64,000 bases of DNA from Frigidibacter sp. (GCF_030695035.1 NZ_JAUYTT010000008.1:744001-808000), one strand, 5' to 3'; positions 26,761 through 35,475 are shown, counted from the first letter of the stretch. Numbers and translations: made by a program. The notes: a model not told the origin generated them from the letters alone.

Positions 26761-27242
26761 CAATCTTCCCCCCGCACCATCGTGAAGAAATCCACCTTCG
26801 TCGCCGCGGCCTTGCCGGCGCGGGCGGCGCTGTCTGCCGCCGCCGCTGCCGCCAACGGCTCCAGCACCGCAGCGCGCAGTTCATCGGCGCGCGGCCCCTG
26901 CATCAGCGCATCGACCAGCGCGGCGCGGGTGGCATGGGCCTTGTCGCGGCCCTGCACATAGGCATGGCCGACCTCACCGCTGACGATGCGCAGGGCGCAG
27001 CGGGTCACCGTCATCTCACCAAGGTTGAACGGCGCACCGCTGCCGCCCATCCGGCCGCGCACCATCACCGCGCCGGTTTCGGGCGCCCTCGCCCAGTCAT
27101 GCGTCGGCAGATCCAGCCCTTCCAGCGCCGCTGCCAGCCGCTCGGGCCGCGCTTTCGCCAGCAGGCTCATCCAGTGCTGGCGCGCAGCTTGGCCGGTTTC
27201 GGGCGGATCGCTTGGGCTGGGGGCAGAACCGGACATTTGCAT
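26760..27242 (-). CDS. phnG: C-P lyase core subunit PhnG
   Basis: 160 residues, first gene of the main phn operon. Family segments: ARQHWMSLLAKARPERLAAAL, a GAVMVRGRMGGSGAPFNLGEMTVTRC block, GHAYVQGRDKAHA and a C-terminal KVDFFTMVRGED. Divergent from phnF; the 136-base gap contains a 32-base dyad, probably the PhnF operator. ATG at 27242 or 27236 could be used. Confidence 0.95.
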   Translation of the reverse strand: MQMSGSAPSPSDPPETGQAARQHWMSLLAKARPERLAAALEGLDLPTHDWARAPETGAVMVRGRMGGSGAPFNLGEMTVTRCALRIVSGEVGHAYVQGRDKAHATRAALVDALMQGPRADELRAAVLEPLAAAAAADSAARAGKAAATKVDFFTMVRGED

Positions 27243-27292
27243 CTCGTCGTTCAGGGGCTAGGTTTGGTACACCGCAGACAGACATCTTGCTG

Positions 27293-27324
27293 ACCTGTCG
27301 GTTTATATATACAACTAGACAAGT
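27293..27324. promoter_or_regulatory. Putative PhnF operator/promoter dyad between phnG and phnF
   Basis: Imperfect 32-base palindrome ACCTGTC-N3-TT-N-TATATA-N-AA-N3-GACAAGT, centred on an AT-rich core. It stands out in a GC-rich background and lies in the divergent gap. HutC/GntR regulators bind sites of this symmetry, so it probably lets PhnF repress both directions. The TATATAAA on the minus strand could also be the -10 of phnG. Confidence 0.65.
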
Positions 27325-27378
27325 GATTATCCGCGCCCCCCGAGTCGCACAACCCCGTTTGCATGAAGTTTTGATGAC

Positions 27379-28089
27379 ATGGCCCGCACCGCCCTCTGGA
27401 CCTCGATCGCCGAGACGCTGACCGCCGAGATCGGCGCCGGGCATTACGCGCCCGGTGACAAGCTGCCGTCCGAGGCGGAGTTCTCCGCGCGCTTCGGCGT
27501 CAACCGCCATACCGTGCGCCGGGCGCTGGCCGCGCTGGCCGAGGCGGGGCTGGTCCATGCGCGGCGCGGCGCGGGGGTGTTCGTGGCGGGCCGGCCGGTG
27601 GATTATCCGCTGGGGCGGCGCACGCGGCTGCACCAGAACCTTGCCGCATCAGGCCGCAGCGCCGCGCGCGAAGTGCTGCTGCTGGACACGCGGCAGGCGG
27701 ATGCGCGCGAGGCCGAGGCGCTGGACCTGGAGACGGGCGCACAGGTGCATGTCTATGAAGGGATCTCGCTGGCCGATGGGGTGCCGCTGGCGGTGTTCCG
27801 GTCGGTGTTTTCGGCCGGGCGCTTTCCCGGCCTGATCCCGGTGCTGCGCGAGACGCATTCGGTGACGCAGGCGCTGGCGGCAGAGGGGCTGGCCGATTAC
27901 ACCCGCGCCGAAACCCGGCTGACCGCCAAGCGCGCCACCGCCACGCAGGCGCTGCATCTGCGCATCCGCGAGGGCGACCCGATCCTGCGCACCGTCGCCA
28001 TCAATGTCGATGCGGGCGGGCTGCCGGTGGAATACGGCCACACCTGGTTTGCGGGCGACCGGGTGACGCTGACGGTGGCGCCGGACTGA
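27379..28089 (+). CDS. phnF: Phosphonate-utilisation regulator PhnF (GntR/HutC family)
   Basis: 236 residues. N-terminal winged helix-turn-helix: YAPGDKLPSEAEFSARFGVNRHTVRRALAALAEAGLVHARRGAGVFV (about residues 23-68). C-terminal UTRA ligand-binding domain (RTRLHQNLAASGR, VYEGISLADGVPLAVFRSVF, YGHTWFAGDRVTLTV). It faces away from the phnG-N operon with a shared dyad in between. Typically it represses phn genes and is relieved by a phosphonate or phosphate-ester ligand. Confidence 0.93.
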   Translation: MARTALWTSIAETLTAEIGAGHYAPGDKLPSEAEFSARFGVNRHTVRRALAALAEAGLVHARRGAGVFVAGRPVDYPLGRRTRLHQNLAASGRSAAREVLLLDTRQADAREAEALDLETGAQVHVYEGISLADGVPLAVFRSVFSAGRFPGLIPVLRETHSVTQALAAEGLADYTRAETRLTAKRATATQALHLRIREGDPILRTVAINVDAGGLPVEYGHTWFAGDRVTLTVAPD

Positions 28090-28128
28090 AGGGGCGCAAA
28101 AGCGGCAGTATCGTTCAGGTTGCAGGCG

Positions 28129-28150
28129 CTGTGTCATGAGGGCGACACAG
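28129..28150. promoter_or_regulatory. Dyad CTGTGTC-N8-GACACAG upstream of the second PhnM
   Basis: Perfect 7-base inverted repeat, 73 bases before the start of the PhnM paralogue. Its half-site resembles the outer arms of the phnF-phnG dyad (CTGTC/GACA), so PhnF may bind it too. A Pho-box reading is less convincing, as only one half of a CTGTCAT-type site fits. Confidence 0.4.
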
Positions 28151-28222
28151 AATGGCTTTATCCACAGGCAACCCACGCAAAGAAACGGCCGAGCAGCCCC
28201 TATCACCTCCCGCGAGTCGCCC

Positions 28223-29401
28223 ATGCCCCTGTTGCCCCCCTTGCGTCTTGTCGGCGCCCAGATCCTGCGTGACGGCGAGATGCAGCGCCGGTCGCTGGCG
28301 ATCTCTGGCGGGCGGATCACCAAGGGCCCGCTGCCCGAGGTAGACATGGCGGGCTTCTACCTGATGCCCGGGATCATCGACCTGCATGGCGACGCCTTCG
28401 AGCGGCATATCGCGCCGCGCCCCTCGGCCCCGTTCGATCTGGTGCAGGGGCTGGCAAGCGCCGACCGCGAGGCGGCGGCCAATGGCGTGACCACGGCGTT
28501 CTTCGCGCAAAGCTGGAGCTGGGAGGGCGGCCACCGTGGCCCCGACTATGCCGAACGGGTGATGGGTGCGCTCGATGCCTACCGCCCGCGGGCGTTGACC
28601 GATATCCGCCTGCAGGTTCGGGCCGAGACGCATCTGGTCGAGGCCGGCGCGCGGCTGATCGCGGCGGTGGAACGGCACCGGATCGGCTATGTCGTGTTCA
28701 ACAACCACCTGTCCGAGGCGGTGGAGATCAACGCCCGCGACCCGCAGGATTTCGCGCTTTGGGCCCGCAAGCTGGGTCGCACGGCAGATGAGCATCTGGA
28801 AGCCGTGCAGGCGGCGGCTGCGCGCGGGCGCGAAGTGCCGCGGCATCTGTGCAACCTGGCCGAGGCGTTTGACCGGCTCGGCGTGCTCTATGGCAGCCAT
28901 GACGACCCCGATGGCGAGACGCGCGAGCGCTTCTCGATGATCGGGGCGCGGATTGCGGAGTTTCCGACGGCGCGCAAGGCGGCGGCGGCGGCCAAGGCGA
29001 TGAACGACCCGGTGCTGATGGGGGCGCCCAATGTGGTGCGGGGCGGCAGCCAGGCGGGGAATATCGCGGCGACGGACCTGATTGCCGCGGGCCTTTGCGA
29101 TGCGCTGGTGTCGGATTACTATTACCCGGCGCTGGTGCAGGCGGTGTGGACGCTGGTGGACCGGGGGCTTGCCAGCCTGCCCAAGGCCTGGGCGATGATC
29201 TCGGCCCGGCCGGCAGAGATTTTGCGGATGCCGGACCGGGGCGTGCTCGATTTCGGGCGGCGCGCCGATGTGACGGTGGTCAACGCGGCGACGCGGCAGG
29301 TGGAGGCGACCATCTCTGGCGGGCGGCTGACCTATCTGGCCGGCGAGGCCGGGCGGCGGTTCATGGCCGGCCAGCAGCCGCTGCGGATGGCGGCCGAGTA
29401 G
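28223..29401 (+). CDS. Second PhnM-type amidohydrolase
   Basis: 392 residues. Same architecture as PhnM at 18487-19635: metal motif GFYLMPGIIDLHGDAFERHIAPRP, YGSHDDPDGETRERF and GAPNVVRGGSQAGNIAATDLI. But it lacks the SLMDHTPGQ block, which reads VVFNNHLSEAVEINA. It is annotated in related genomes as an alpha-D-ribose 1-methylphosphonate 5-triphosphate diphosphatase. The divergence in the central motif suggests a different substrate. It follows phnF on the same strand by 134 bases. The start at 28223 follows a weak site; an earlier in-frame ATG at 28136 overlaps the dyad and is less likely. Confidence 0.85.
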   Translation: MPLLPPLRLVGAQILRDGEMQRRSLAISGGRITKGPLPEVDMAGFYLMPGIIDLHGDAFERHIAPRPSAPFDLVQGLASADREAAANGVTTAFFAQSWSWEGGHRGPDYAERVMGALDAYRPRALTDIRLQVRAETHLVEAGARLIAAVERHRIGYVVFNNHLSEAVEINARDPQDFALWARKLGRTADEHLEAVQAAAARGREVPRHLCNLAEAFDRLGVLYGSHDDPDGETRERFSMIGARIAEFPTARKAAAAAKAMNDPVLMGAPNVVRGGSQAGNIAATDLIAAGLCDALVSDYYYPALVQAVWTLVDRGLASLPKAWAMISARPAEILRMPDRGVLDFGRRADVTVVNAATRQVEATISGGRLTYLAGEAGRRFMAGQQPLRMAAE

Positions 29402-30175
29402 CTAGCCCCAGAGCGCCTTCAGGATCGCGTCCAGCCCATCGGTCAGCGCGGCGGGGCCGGGCTGCAGGATCAGCGGCGACTTGATCTCATGGATGCGGCC
29501 CTGCCGGACGGCGGGAATGCTGTCCCAGCCGGGGCGCGCGGCGATGCGCTCGGGGCGCACCTTCTTGCCGCACCAGGAGGCGAGGATCACATCGGGTGCA
29601 GCGGCGATCACCGCCTCGGGCAGGACGATGCGGTGCTTGGCCTTGCCCTGAAGCGCGAGGTCCGGGAACACGTCTGCGCCGCCCGCGATGGCGACCAGTT
29701 CGCTGACCCAGCCGATGCCGGAAATCAGCGGATCGTCCCATTCCTCGAACCACACGCGGGGGCGGCTTGGCCTCGGGGTGGCGGCAATGGCGGCAAGGCG
29801 AGCCTCATAGCCGCTCGCCAGCGCCTCGGCCCTTCCCGGCACGCCGGTGAGGGCGCCGAGGGTGCGGATCATGGCGAGGACGCCTTCGAGCCGGCGCTGG
29901 TTGAAGGCGTGGACGGCGATGCCCTCGGCGATCAGCTCGGCCACGATCCCGGCTTGCAGGTCCGAGAAGGTGAGCACCAGATCGGGGTTCAGCGCGAGGA
30001 TCTTGGGGATATCGGCCGAGGTGAAGGCCGAGACCCGCGGCTTTTCCTGCCGCACCCGCGCCGGGCGTACGGCATAGCCCGAGACGCCGACGATCCGATG
30101 CTCCTGCCCCAGCAGGTAGAGGGTTTCGACGGTCTCCTCGGTCAGGCAGACGATGCGCTCGGGCGGGAAGGTCAC
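29402..30175 (-). CDS. Leaderless cobalamin-binding protein (periplasmic-binding-protein fold)
   Basis: 257 residues of the Peripla_BP_2/BtuF fold (IVCLTEETVETLYLLGQEHRIVGVSGYAVRP, KILALNPDLVLTFSD). There is no N-terminal signal peptide, so it is probably cytoplasmic. It ends the btu operon (4-base overlap with the ATPase gene). Such proteins occur in alphaproteobacterial B12 operons and may hold or process imported corrinoid. Its stop abuts the stop of the convergent PhnM paralogue. Confidence 0.8.
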   Translation of the reverse strand: MTFPPERIVCLTEETVETLYLLGQEHRIVGVSGYAVRPARVRQEKPRVSAFTSADIPKILALNPDLVLTFSDLQAGIVAELIAEGIAVHAFNQRRLEGVLAMIRTLGALTGVPGRAEALASGYEARLAAIAATPRPSRPRVWFEEWDDPLISGIGWVSELVAIAGGADVFPDLALQGKAKHRIVLPEAVIAAAPDVILASWCGKKVRPERIAARPGWDSIPAVRQGRIHEIKSPLILQPGPAALTDGLDAILKALWG

Positions 30176-30933
30176 GAAAAGCCCCCGTGATGGTGGAGGG
30201 TGTCGAGGGGCTGGAACACCAGCCCGTCGGGGGTGTCGGACAGATAGGCGCGGATGTCGAACACCTCGGCCAGCAGCGAGGGCGTCAGCACCTCGCGCGG
30301 GGGGCCATCGGCAACCAGCCGCCCGGCGGAGAGCACGATCAGCCGGGTGCAGTGCCGCGCGGCAAGGCCGAGGTCGTGCAGCGAGGCGATGACCGCGCCG
30401 CCCTCCTCCGCCAGACGCGCGAAGACCCGCATCGTGGCGATCTGCGCGGCGGGGTCGAGCCCGGCGATGGGCTCATCGGCCAGCAGCAGGGGCGCTTCTT
30501 GCGCCAGCGCGCGGGCGATCAGGGCACGGGCCTGCTCACCGCCCGACAGCTGGGTGGCAGCGCGGTCGCGGAAGTTCTCCAGCCCCATGCGGGACAGGGC
30601 ATGGGTGACGGCGCCGTCATCATCGAGCCCGCGGCCCAGATGCGGCGTGCGGCCAAGCCGCACCAGATGCGCAACGCTGATCCCCCAGGCAATCTCACGC
30701 GCTTGCGGCAGCCAGGCAGCGGCACGGGCGCGGGCACCCGGGGTCATCGCCGCCAGCGAGGAGTGGCCGCTGGCAGGCAGCAGGCCAAGCGCGCCCCGCA
30801 GCAGCGAGGTCTTCCCCGCGCCATTGGGGCCGATCAGCCCGACGCATTCGCCGGGCGCGACCGTCAGGCTGACGCGCTCCACCACGGGGCAAAGGCCGCG
30901 GCGGACGGTGAGGGTGTCCAGGGTCAGGAGCAT
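30172..30933 (-). CDS. btuD: Cobalamin/iron-chelate ABC transporter ATPase
   Basis: 253 residues, FecE/BtuD-type ATPase of a metal-chelate importer. Walker A GPNGAGKTSLL, Q-loop WLPQAREIAWG, signature QLSGGEQARALIARA, Walker B LLLADEPIAGLD, H-loop SLHDLGLAARH. It starts one base after the permease gene ends and overlaps the next gene. The riboswitch upstream of the operon identifies cobalamin as the most likely substrate. Confidence 0.9.
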   Translation of the reverse strand: MLLTLDTLTVRRGLCPVVERVSLTVAPGECVGLIGPNGAGKTSLLRGALGLLPASGHSSLAAMTPGARARAAAWLPQAREIAWGISVAHLVRLGRTPHLGRGLDDDGAVTHALSRMGLENFRDRAATQLSGGEQARALIARALAQEAPLLLADEPIAGLDPAAQIATMRVFARLAEEGGAVIASLHDLGLAARHCTRLIVLSAGRLVADGPPREVLTPSLLAEVFDIRAYLSDTPDGLVFQPLDTLHHHGGFS

Positions 30934-30934
30934 C

Positions 30935-31951
30935 CTACACCTCCCGCGCCATGCGGCGGACGAGGTGGAGGAAGAAGGGCGCGCCGACGAGGGCGGTGAG
31001 CACGCCCAGCTTCAGGTCACGTTCGGGCGCGATCACGCGGGTGGCGATATCGGCGGCCAGCAAGATCGCCGCGCCGGTCAGCGCCGAGGCGGGCAGCAGG
31101 CGCGAGGGGCGGGCGCCGACGGCGCGGCGCATCAGGTGGGGGGCGATCAGGCCGACGAAGCCTACCGCCCCCGCCACCGCGACCGAGGCGCCGACCAGCG
31201 CGGCGGTTCCCAGCACCAGCTTCAGCCGCAGGCGGGTGAGGTTGATGCCGAGGCTTGCGGCCGCATCCTCCCCCAGCGTCAGCGCGTCGAGGCCGCGGCC
31301 GGTAGTGGCGATCAGGGCGGCGCCGAGGGCCAGGAAGGGCAGCGCGAGGGCGACGTGCAGGAGGGAGCGGTCGGCGAGGGAGCCCATCATCCAGAATACG
31401 ATTTCCGAGGCCGCATAGGGGTTGGGCGCAAGGTTCAGCACCAGCGAGGTGAGCGCCCCGGCCAAGGATGACACGGCGATGCCGGCGAGGATCAGCGAAA
31501 GCGCATTGCCGCGGGGGCCGGCCAGCATCAGGATCACCCCGACCGAGAGCCCTGCCCCGGCCAGCGCCATTAGCGGCAAGGCCAGCGCGAAGCTGGCGTA
31601 GATGCCGGTATGGATCGCCAGCACCGCGCCAAGCGCCGCGGCGGCAGAGGTGCCGATCAGCCCGGGCTCCGCCAGCGGGTTGCGCAAGAAGCCCTGCATC
31701 GCGGCACCCGCCAACCCGAGCGAGGCGCCGATGGCGAGGCCGAGGATGGCGCGCGGCAGGCGGATCTCGCGCATCACCAGCACCTCGGCGCCGCCCTGCC
31801 CGGTGAACAGCGCGAGAAGGCCGCGGCCGGGGGGGATGCCGGCGGGGCCGACGACCAGCGAGGCGATGAACAGCGCCACCACCAACGCCACCAGCGACAG
31901 GACCAGGGCGCGCTGGTCCGGCAGGGTCTTGAGGCTTGGCTGGGGGATCAT
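30935..31951 (-). CDS. btuC: Cobalamin ABC transporter permease (FecCD family)
   Basis: 338 residues with about ten membrane helices. FecCD hallmarks: REIRLPRAILGLAIGASLGLAGAAMQGFLRNPLAEPGLIGTS near the N-terminus and VAVAGAVGFVGLIAPHLMRR near the C-terminus. Its start overlaps the btuF stop by 4 bases. Confidence 0.92.
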   Translation of the reverse strand: MIPQPSLKTLPDQRALVLSLVALVVALFIASLVVGPAGIPPGRGLLALFTGQGGAEVLVMREIRLPRAILGLAIGASLGLAGAAMQGFLRNPLAEPGLIGTSAAAALGAVLAIHTGIYASFALALPLMALAGAGLSVGVILMLAGPRGNALSLILAGIAVSSLAGALTSLVLNLAPNPYAASEIVFWMMGSLADRSLLHVALALPFLALGAALIATTGRGLDALTLGEDAAASLGINLTRLRLKLVLGTAALVGASVAVAGAVGFVGLIAPHLMRRAVGARPSRLLPASALTGAAILLAADIATRVIAPERDLKLGVLTALVGAPFFLHLVRRMAREV

Positions 31952-32823
31952 TCGCGCTCCATCTGGCGGCGAAGCTGGGTCAGGGCGGCGATGGCGTCAA
32001 GCACCCTTGGCGTGGCGCAGATCCAGTCCTGATGCGCGACCACATCGGCGCGGCGCATGTGGGCCAGCGCGGGGTGGGACAGCACCGCCTGCGCGCGGGC
32101 GCGCTTGGTGCCGGGGCGGCCGGTCTCGGTGATCACCACCTCGGGCGCCGACATCACCAGCACCTCGAGCGGCATCCGCCCGCCCCAGTCCAGCCCATGC
32201 TCGGTGGCGATATTGTCGAAGCCCGCGGCCTGCATCACCTGCCCTTCCAGCGTGCGGGCGCCCGAGGCATAGCTGCCCTCGGAATAAAGCGCCGCACGGG
32301 GGCGGCGGAGGGGGGGCGTGCTGAGGGCCGCCAGTTGTGCGTCGAAGTCGGCCAACAGGTCCGCCGCGCGCTGCGGTTGGCCAAGGGCGGCGCCCATGTC
32401 GGTGATGGATTGGCGCAACTCGTCCATCGTGGCACCCGGGGGGTAGGTTTCGACATGGAGGCCGAGGCGGTTCAGCATCGACAGGGTGCCGGGGGAGGAG
32501 AAGGTGGAGGCGAGCACGAGGTCGGGCTTGAGGAGGTAAAGTTCCTCGGCGCGGCCCCGGTTGGAGGGGTAGGCGGCGGCCTCCTCGGCCATCGCCGAGG
32601 CGGAGGGGTCGGAGGCCATGTAGGACAGCGAGACGATCTGCGAGGGGTCCGCCAGCAGCAGGGCGAGCTGGTCGGTGCAGAGGTTCATGGAGACGACGCG
32701 CGCGGGCGCCTCTGCCTGCGCGGCACCGACAAGCGCCAGCACCACGGCAAGCGCGGCCCCTGCCCTGCGGGCAAGGGCCGCGCCCGAAGGCGCGCGATCA
32801 GAAGCTGCGGCGCAGGCCGACAT
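31948..32823 (-). CDS. btuF: Periplasmic cobalamin-binding protein BtuF-like
   Basis: 291 residues with a signal peptide (ARRAGAALAVVLALVGAAQA, about residues 18-37). The mature domain has ARVVSMNLCTDQLALLLADP, LKPDLVLASTFSSPGTLSMLNRLGL and a C-terminal helical lobe. It binds cobalamin after TonB-dependent import and passes it to BtuCD. The start at 32823 lies inside the end of btuB (26-base overlap). Confidence 0.87.
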   Translation of the reverse strand: MSACAAASDRAPSGAALARRAGAALAVVLALVGAAQAEAPARVVSMNLCTDQLALLLADPSQIVSLSYMASDPSASAMAEEAAAYPSNRGRAEELYLLKPDLVLASTFSSPGTLSMLNRLGLHVETYPPGATMDELRQSITDMGAALGQPQRAADLLADFDAQLAALSTPPLRRPRAALYSEGSYASGARTLEGQVMQAAGFDNIATEHGLDWGGRMPLEVLVMSAPEVVITETGRPGTKRARAQAVLSHPALAHMRRADVVAHQDWICATPRVLDAIAALTQLRRQMERE

Positions 32824-34675
32824 AGAAGGCCTGATCGGAGGTGCCGTAGCCGTCCCAGAGTTGGTATTGCTCGTCGAAGAGGTTCTCGATGCGCAGGTAG
32901 GCTTCGGTATCGTTGCCGAAGTCATAGCTGACCGTGGCATTTGCGACGGTGTAATCCGGCAGGGTCGGCCGGTCCGCGACGTGCAGCACGGTGAAGCTGC
33001 CCGAGAGGGCCTCGGTCAGGTCGGCATCGACGCCAAGCGCCAGCTGGTGCCGGCCGAAGCCGGAATTCCAGGTGCTGCCAGAGCTGAGGCTGGGGTTCGA
33101 GGCATCGGTGTAGGTATAGGCGCCGGTGAAGGACAGGCGGTCATTGAGGGCCAGTTCACCCTCCAGCTCCACCCCGCTGCGGCGGGTGGTGCCGGGGATC
33201 TGCGCATAGGCCCCCCAGGGTGGGCTGGAAAGGTTGACGTAGTCGATCAGGTTTTCGGTTTCGATCCAGAACAGCGTGGCACGCAAGGCGGCCGCATCGC
33301 CCCAGCGTTTCTCGATGCCAAGATCGGCGGAGGTGCTTTCCTCGGCTTCCAGCGTGTCATCGCCGTAGGGGCCGTAGAGTTCATAGAGCGAGGGGGCACG
33401 GAAGCCGGTGCCAAGCGCGGCGCGGACGGTGATATCGGGCGCGGCCTGCCAGGCCGCGGCGAGGCGGCCGGTGGTGAAGCCGCCGAAGTCGCTGTGATCG
33501 TCATGGCGGAGCGAGGCGGTCAGGTCGAAGCTCGCGCCCGGGGCCCAGGCATATTCGGCGAAGAGGCCGGAGATGGAGGCATCGCCCTTCGAGGCACCGT
33601 AGGTCGAGGTTTCGGTGTACTCCTCATCGGTGGTATCGGCGCCGAAGACCAACCGGCCTTGGCCAAGATCGGTGCCGGTCTTCCACGACAGGCCGCGCCG
33701 CTCTCCGGTAAAGTCGTTGTAGCTGGCGCCGAAGCTGGTGGAGCCGCTGAGCCCTCGTTCGATCTCGAACCAGGTCGCGGCGAGTTCATGATCGAAGCGG
33801 CCGGTCTCAAACTGCGCGTAGAGGCGCAGGCCCTTGGAGGTGGAGTCCGACTCCTCATCCGGGCTGCCATCTGCCAGCGGGAACCCCTCGTCATACTCGC
33901 CGTCAGTGTCCTCGACGAAGGCCGAGAAGCCGAGGACAACGCCGTTCTGCAGCTCGGTCTCGCCGCGCAGGGTCAGGCGGGTGGCCTCGTAGCCGTCGGC
34001 CTCGGTGTTGCCATCCGCCTTGTCGGCGGCGGAGAAGCCGCTGGTGGTGATCTGGCTGAGGGTGAAGCCGAGCGCGCCCGCCGTGCCCCGAACGCCGTAG
34101 CCGAGGGTGGCGGCGTAGGTGTCGTAGCTGCCGGCCTCGAGGGCGAAGCGGCCTTCGCTGCCGATCTCCTCGGGCAGCTGGGTGCTCTCGATGCTGAGCA
34201 CGCCGCCGACGGCCTGCCCGCCATGCACGGCGGAATGCGAGCCGCGGAGAAGCTCCACGCTCGACACGCCAAGCGTGGTCAGGCGGCCAAAGTCATAGGC
34301 CGATTGCGGGCCCGAGGGGTCGGCGACGTCGATGCCGTCAACCAGCACCTTGATGTAGTTCTGCGAGAGCCCGCGCACGGTGATCCCGGTCTGGGTGCCA
34401 AGCGGGCCACGGGCAAGGATGCCGACGCCGGGCAGCCGCGCGAGGACCGAGGTCAGCCGGGTTTCGGCGGTCTTGTCCAGATCGTCCTCGGTCAGCACCG
34501 AGACCGACACGCCGGTGCGGCGCGTCTCTTGCGGCTCTTGCGCGCCGGTGATGACGATTTCGTCCAGCAAGATCGTGTCCTGCGCGAGGGCTGGCGCGGC
34601 GGCGAGGCCGGTCAGCAGCGCAAGGCAGGCGGTGGCGGGAAGCGGGAAACGAAGGAGAGAGGGGCTGAGCCTCAT
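32798..34675 (-). CDS. btuB: TonB-dependent vitamin B12 receptor
   Basis: 625 residues. A signal peptide (LLRFPLPATACLALLTGLAAAPALAQ) is followed by a TonB box (LDEIVITG), a plug domain (residues ~40-150, RGLSQNYIKVLVDGIDVADP, SVELLRGSHSAVHGGQAVGGVLSI) and a 22-strand barrel ending in the aromatic C-terminus YVGLRRSF. First gene after a cobalamin riboswitch, so its expression should fall when B12 is plentiful. Confidence 0.93.
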   Translation of the reverse strand: MRLSPSLLRFPLPATACLALLTGLAAAPALAQDTILLDEIVITGAQEPQETRRTGVSVSVLTEDDLDKTAETRLTSVLARLPGVGILARGPLGTQTGITVRGLSQNYIKVLVDGIDVADPSGPQSAYDFGRLTTLGVSSVELLRGSHSAVHGGQAVGGVLSIESTQLPEEIGSEGRFALEAGSYDTYAATLGYGVRGTAGALGFTLSQITTSGFSAADKADGNTEADGYEATRLTLRGETELQNGVVLGFSAFVEDTDGEYDEGFPLADGSPDEESDSTSKGLRLYAQFETGRFDHELAATWFEIERGLSGSTSFGASYNDFTGERRGLSWKTGTDLGQGRLVFGADTTDEEYTETSTYGASKGDASISGLFAEYAWAPGASFDLTASLRHDDHSDFGGFTTGRLAAAWQAAPDITVRAALGTGFRAPSLYELYGPYGDDTLEAEESTSADLGIEKRWGDAAALRATLFWIETENLIDYVNLSSPPWGAYAQIPGTTRRSGVELEGELALNDRLSFTGAYTYTDASNPSLSSGSTWNSGFGRHQLALGVDADLTEALSGSFTVLHVADRPTLPDYTVANATVSYDFGNDTEAYLRIENLFDEQYQLWDGYGTSDQAFYVGLRRSF

Positions 34676-34824
34676 GGCAATCTTGCCTTTCCGGAACGCG
34701 CGGGGGGCTGCCCCGGCGCATGACGATATCTGTCCTTGGAAATGGCTAGCCAATTCCGCCGACGGTGAGTGTCGTCACCACTGCGGAATACCGCATCCAG
34801 GGCACGCCCCGCGCCCGGAATAGG

Positions 34825-35010
34825 GTGATCACCTCGGCAGGTCTCCTGACTTGCGGGTCAACGCTTCAAGCCGCCTTCCCGGGGGATCCCCAGTGGCATG
34901 TCGGCCGTCGCTCTCCGCCTACAGTTGCGGGGGCAGCCCCGGAGTTGCGCCTGTCGGGCGCGCACCGGGTTCCCTTTTCATCCGCCCCTCGCAAGGCGGA
35001 ACCGAAGTGG
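34825..35010 (-). promoter_or_regulatory. Cobalamin riboswitch upstream of btuB
   Basis: Read on the minus strand, the conserved core elements occur in order: GGTTCCGCC, GATGAAAAGGGAACCCGGTG, a GCCCCCGCAACTGTAGGCGG stretch, the B12 box CATGCCACTGGGG, GGGAAGGCGGC, and the diagnostic 3' end CAAGTCAGGAGACCTGCC, followed by a GGTGATCACC palindrome. It lies about 150 bases before the btuB start and should sense adenosylcobalamin or another corrinoid. Confidence 0.95.
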
Positions 35011-35091
35011 GCTTTCTCTCGCCGGAAATGGGCGGGACTGTCAAGCGGGATCGATCACGGGGGCGTGCGTGGGGTCTGTCGGGCCGAAGAA

Positions 35092-35155
35092 GCGGGGGGC
35101 CTTCTGCCCCCCGCGCCCCCCGAGAGTATTTCTACAAGGCAAAGGGGGAAGTCAG
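35092..35155. repeat. GC-rich intergenic element with CCCCCGAGAGTATTT, copy 3
   Basis: GCGGGGGGCCTTCTGCCCCCCGC hairpin, then CCCCCCGAGAGTATTTCTACAAGGCAAAG. It lies between the small membrane protein gene and the riboswitch and may end transcription from the former. Confidence 0.6.
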
Positions 35156-35211
35156 GCGCGGTTCCGGGGAGGGGGCGCGCCAAGAATGTGAGTCCCCTGC
35201 CCCGAGCAATT

Positions 35212-35475
35212 TCAGCCGGCGATAGGCGACTTCCAGCGACCGTCGGCCGCGGCGCAGCCATAGGGCGGCAGGGTCTGGGTGCCGAAGCTTTCCTGCAGCT
35301 TTGCGCAGCCCCAATCCTGCACGAAGCCCGGCATGTAGGCGTGCAGCCCGATACCGACCTCGTCGAAGGGCGTGGCCGCGTTGCCGATATTGGCGACCCA
35401 TATGTAGTAGCGCCCGCCAAGGACGATCACTGCGGCGAAGGCAACAACCGCCAGAATAGTAAGGGATTTTTTCAT
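35212..35475 (-). CDS. Small membrane-anchored protein of unknown function
   Basis: 87 residues. N-terminal signal or anchor helix (SLTILAVVAFAAVIVLGGRYYI, residues 4-25), then a short periplasmic part with two Cys (WGCAKL and YGCAAADG), which may form a disulphide. ATG at 35475 preceded by GAGAGCGACATG. No family recognised. The two neighbouring GC-rich elements isolate it as a single-gene unit. Confidence 0.7.
   Translation of the reverse strand: MKKSLTILAVVAFAAVIVLGGRYYIWVANIGNAATPFDEVGIGLHAYMPGFVQDWGCAKLQESFGTQTLPPYGCAAADGRWKSPIAG

Noticed and set aside
28129-28150. Pho box upstream of the second PhnM
   Set aside because: Only one half resembles CTGTCAT; the perfect dyad symmetry fits a dimeric repressor site better.
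30172-32823. Iron-siderophore rather than cobalamin uptake system
   Set aside because: The transporter families overlap, but the riboswitch directly upstream with the diagnostic CAAGTCAGGAGACCTGCC end makes cobalamin much more likely.
32675-34723. Plus-strand 682-codon open frame opposite btuB
   Set aside because: Antisense shadow of a well-supported TonB receptor; low-complexity Gly/Ala composition without motifs.
34822-34860. Stand-alone GGTGATCACC palindrome as an operator
   Set aside because: It is the 3' part of the cobalamin riboswitch region and probably part of its expression platform.
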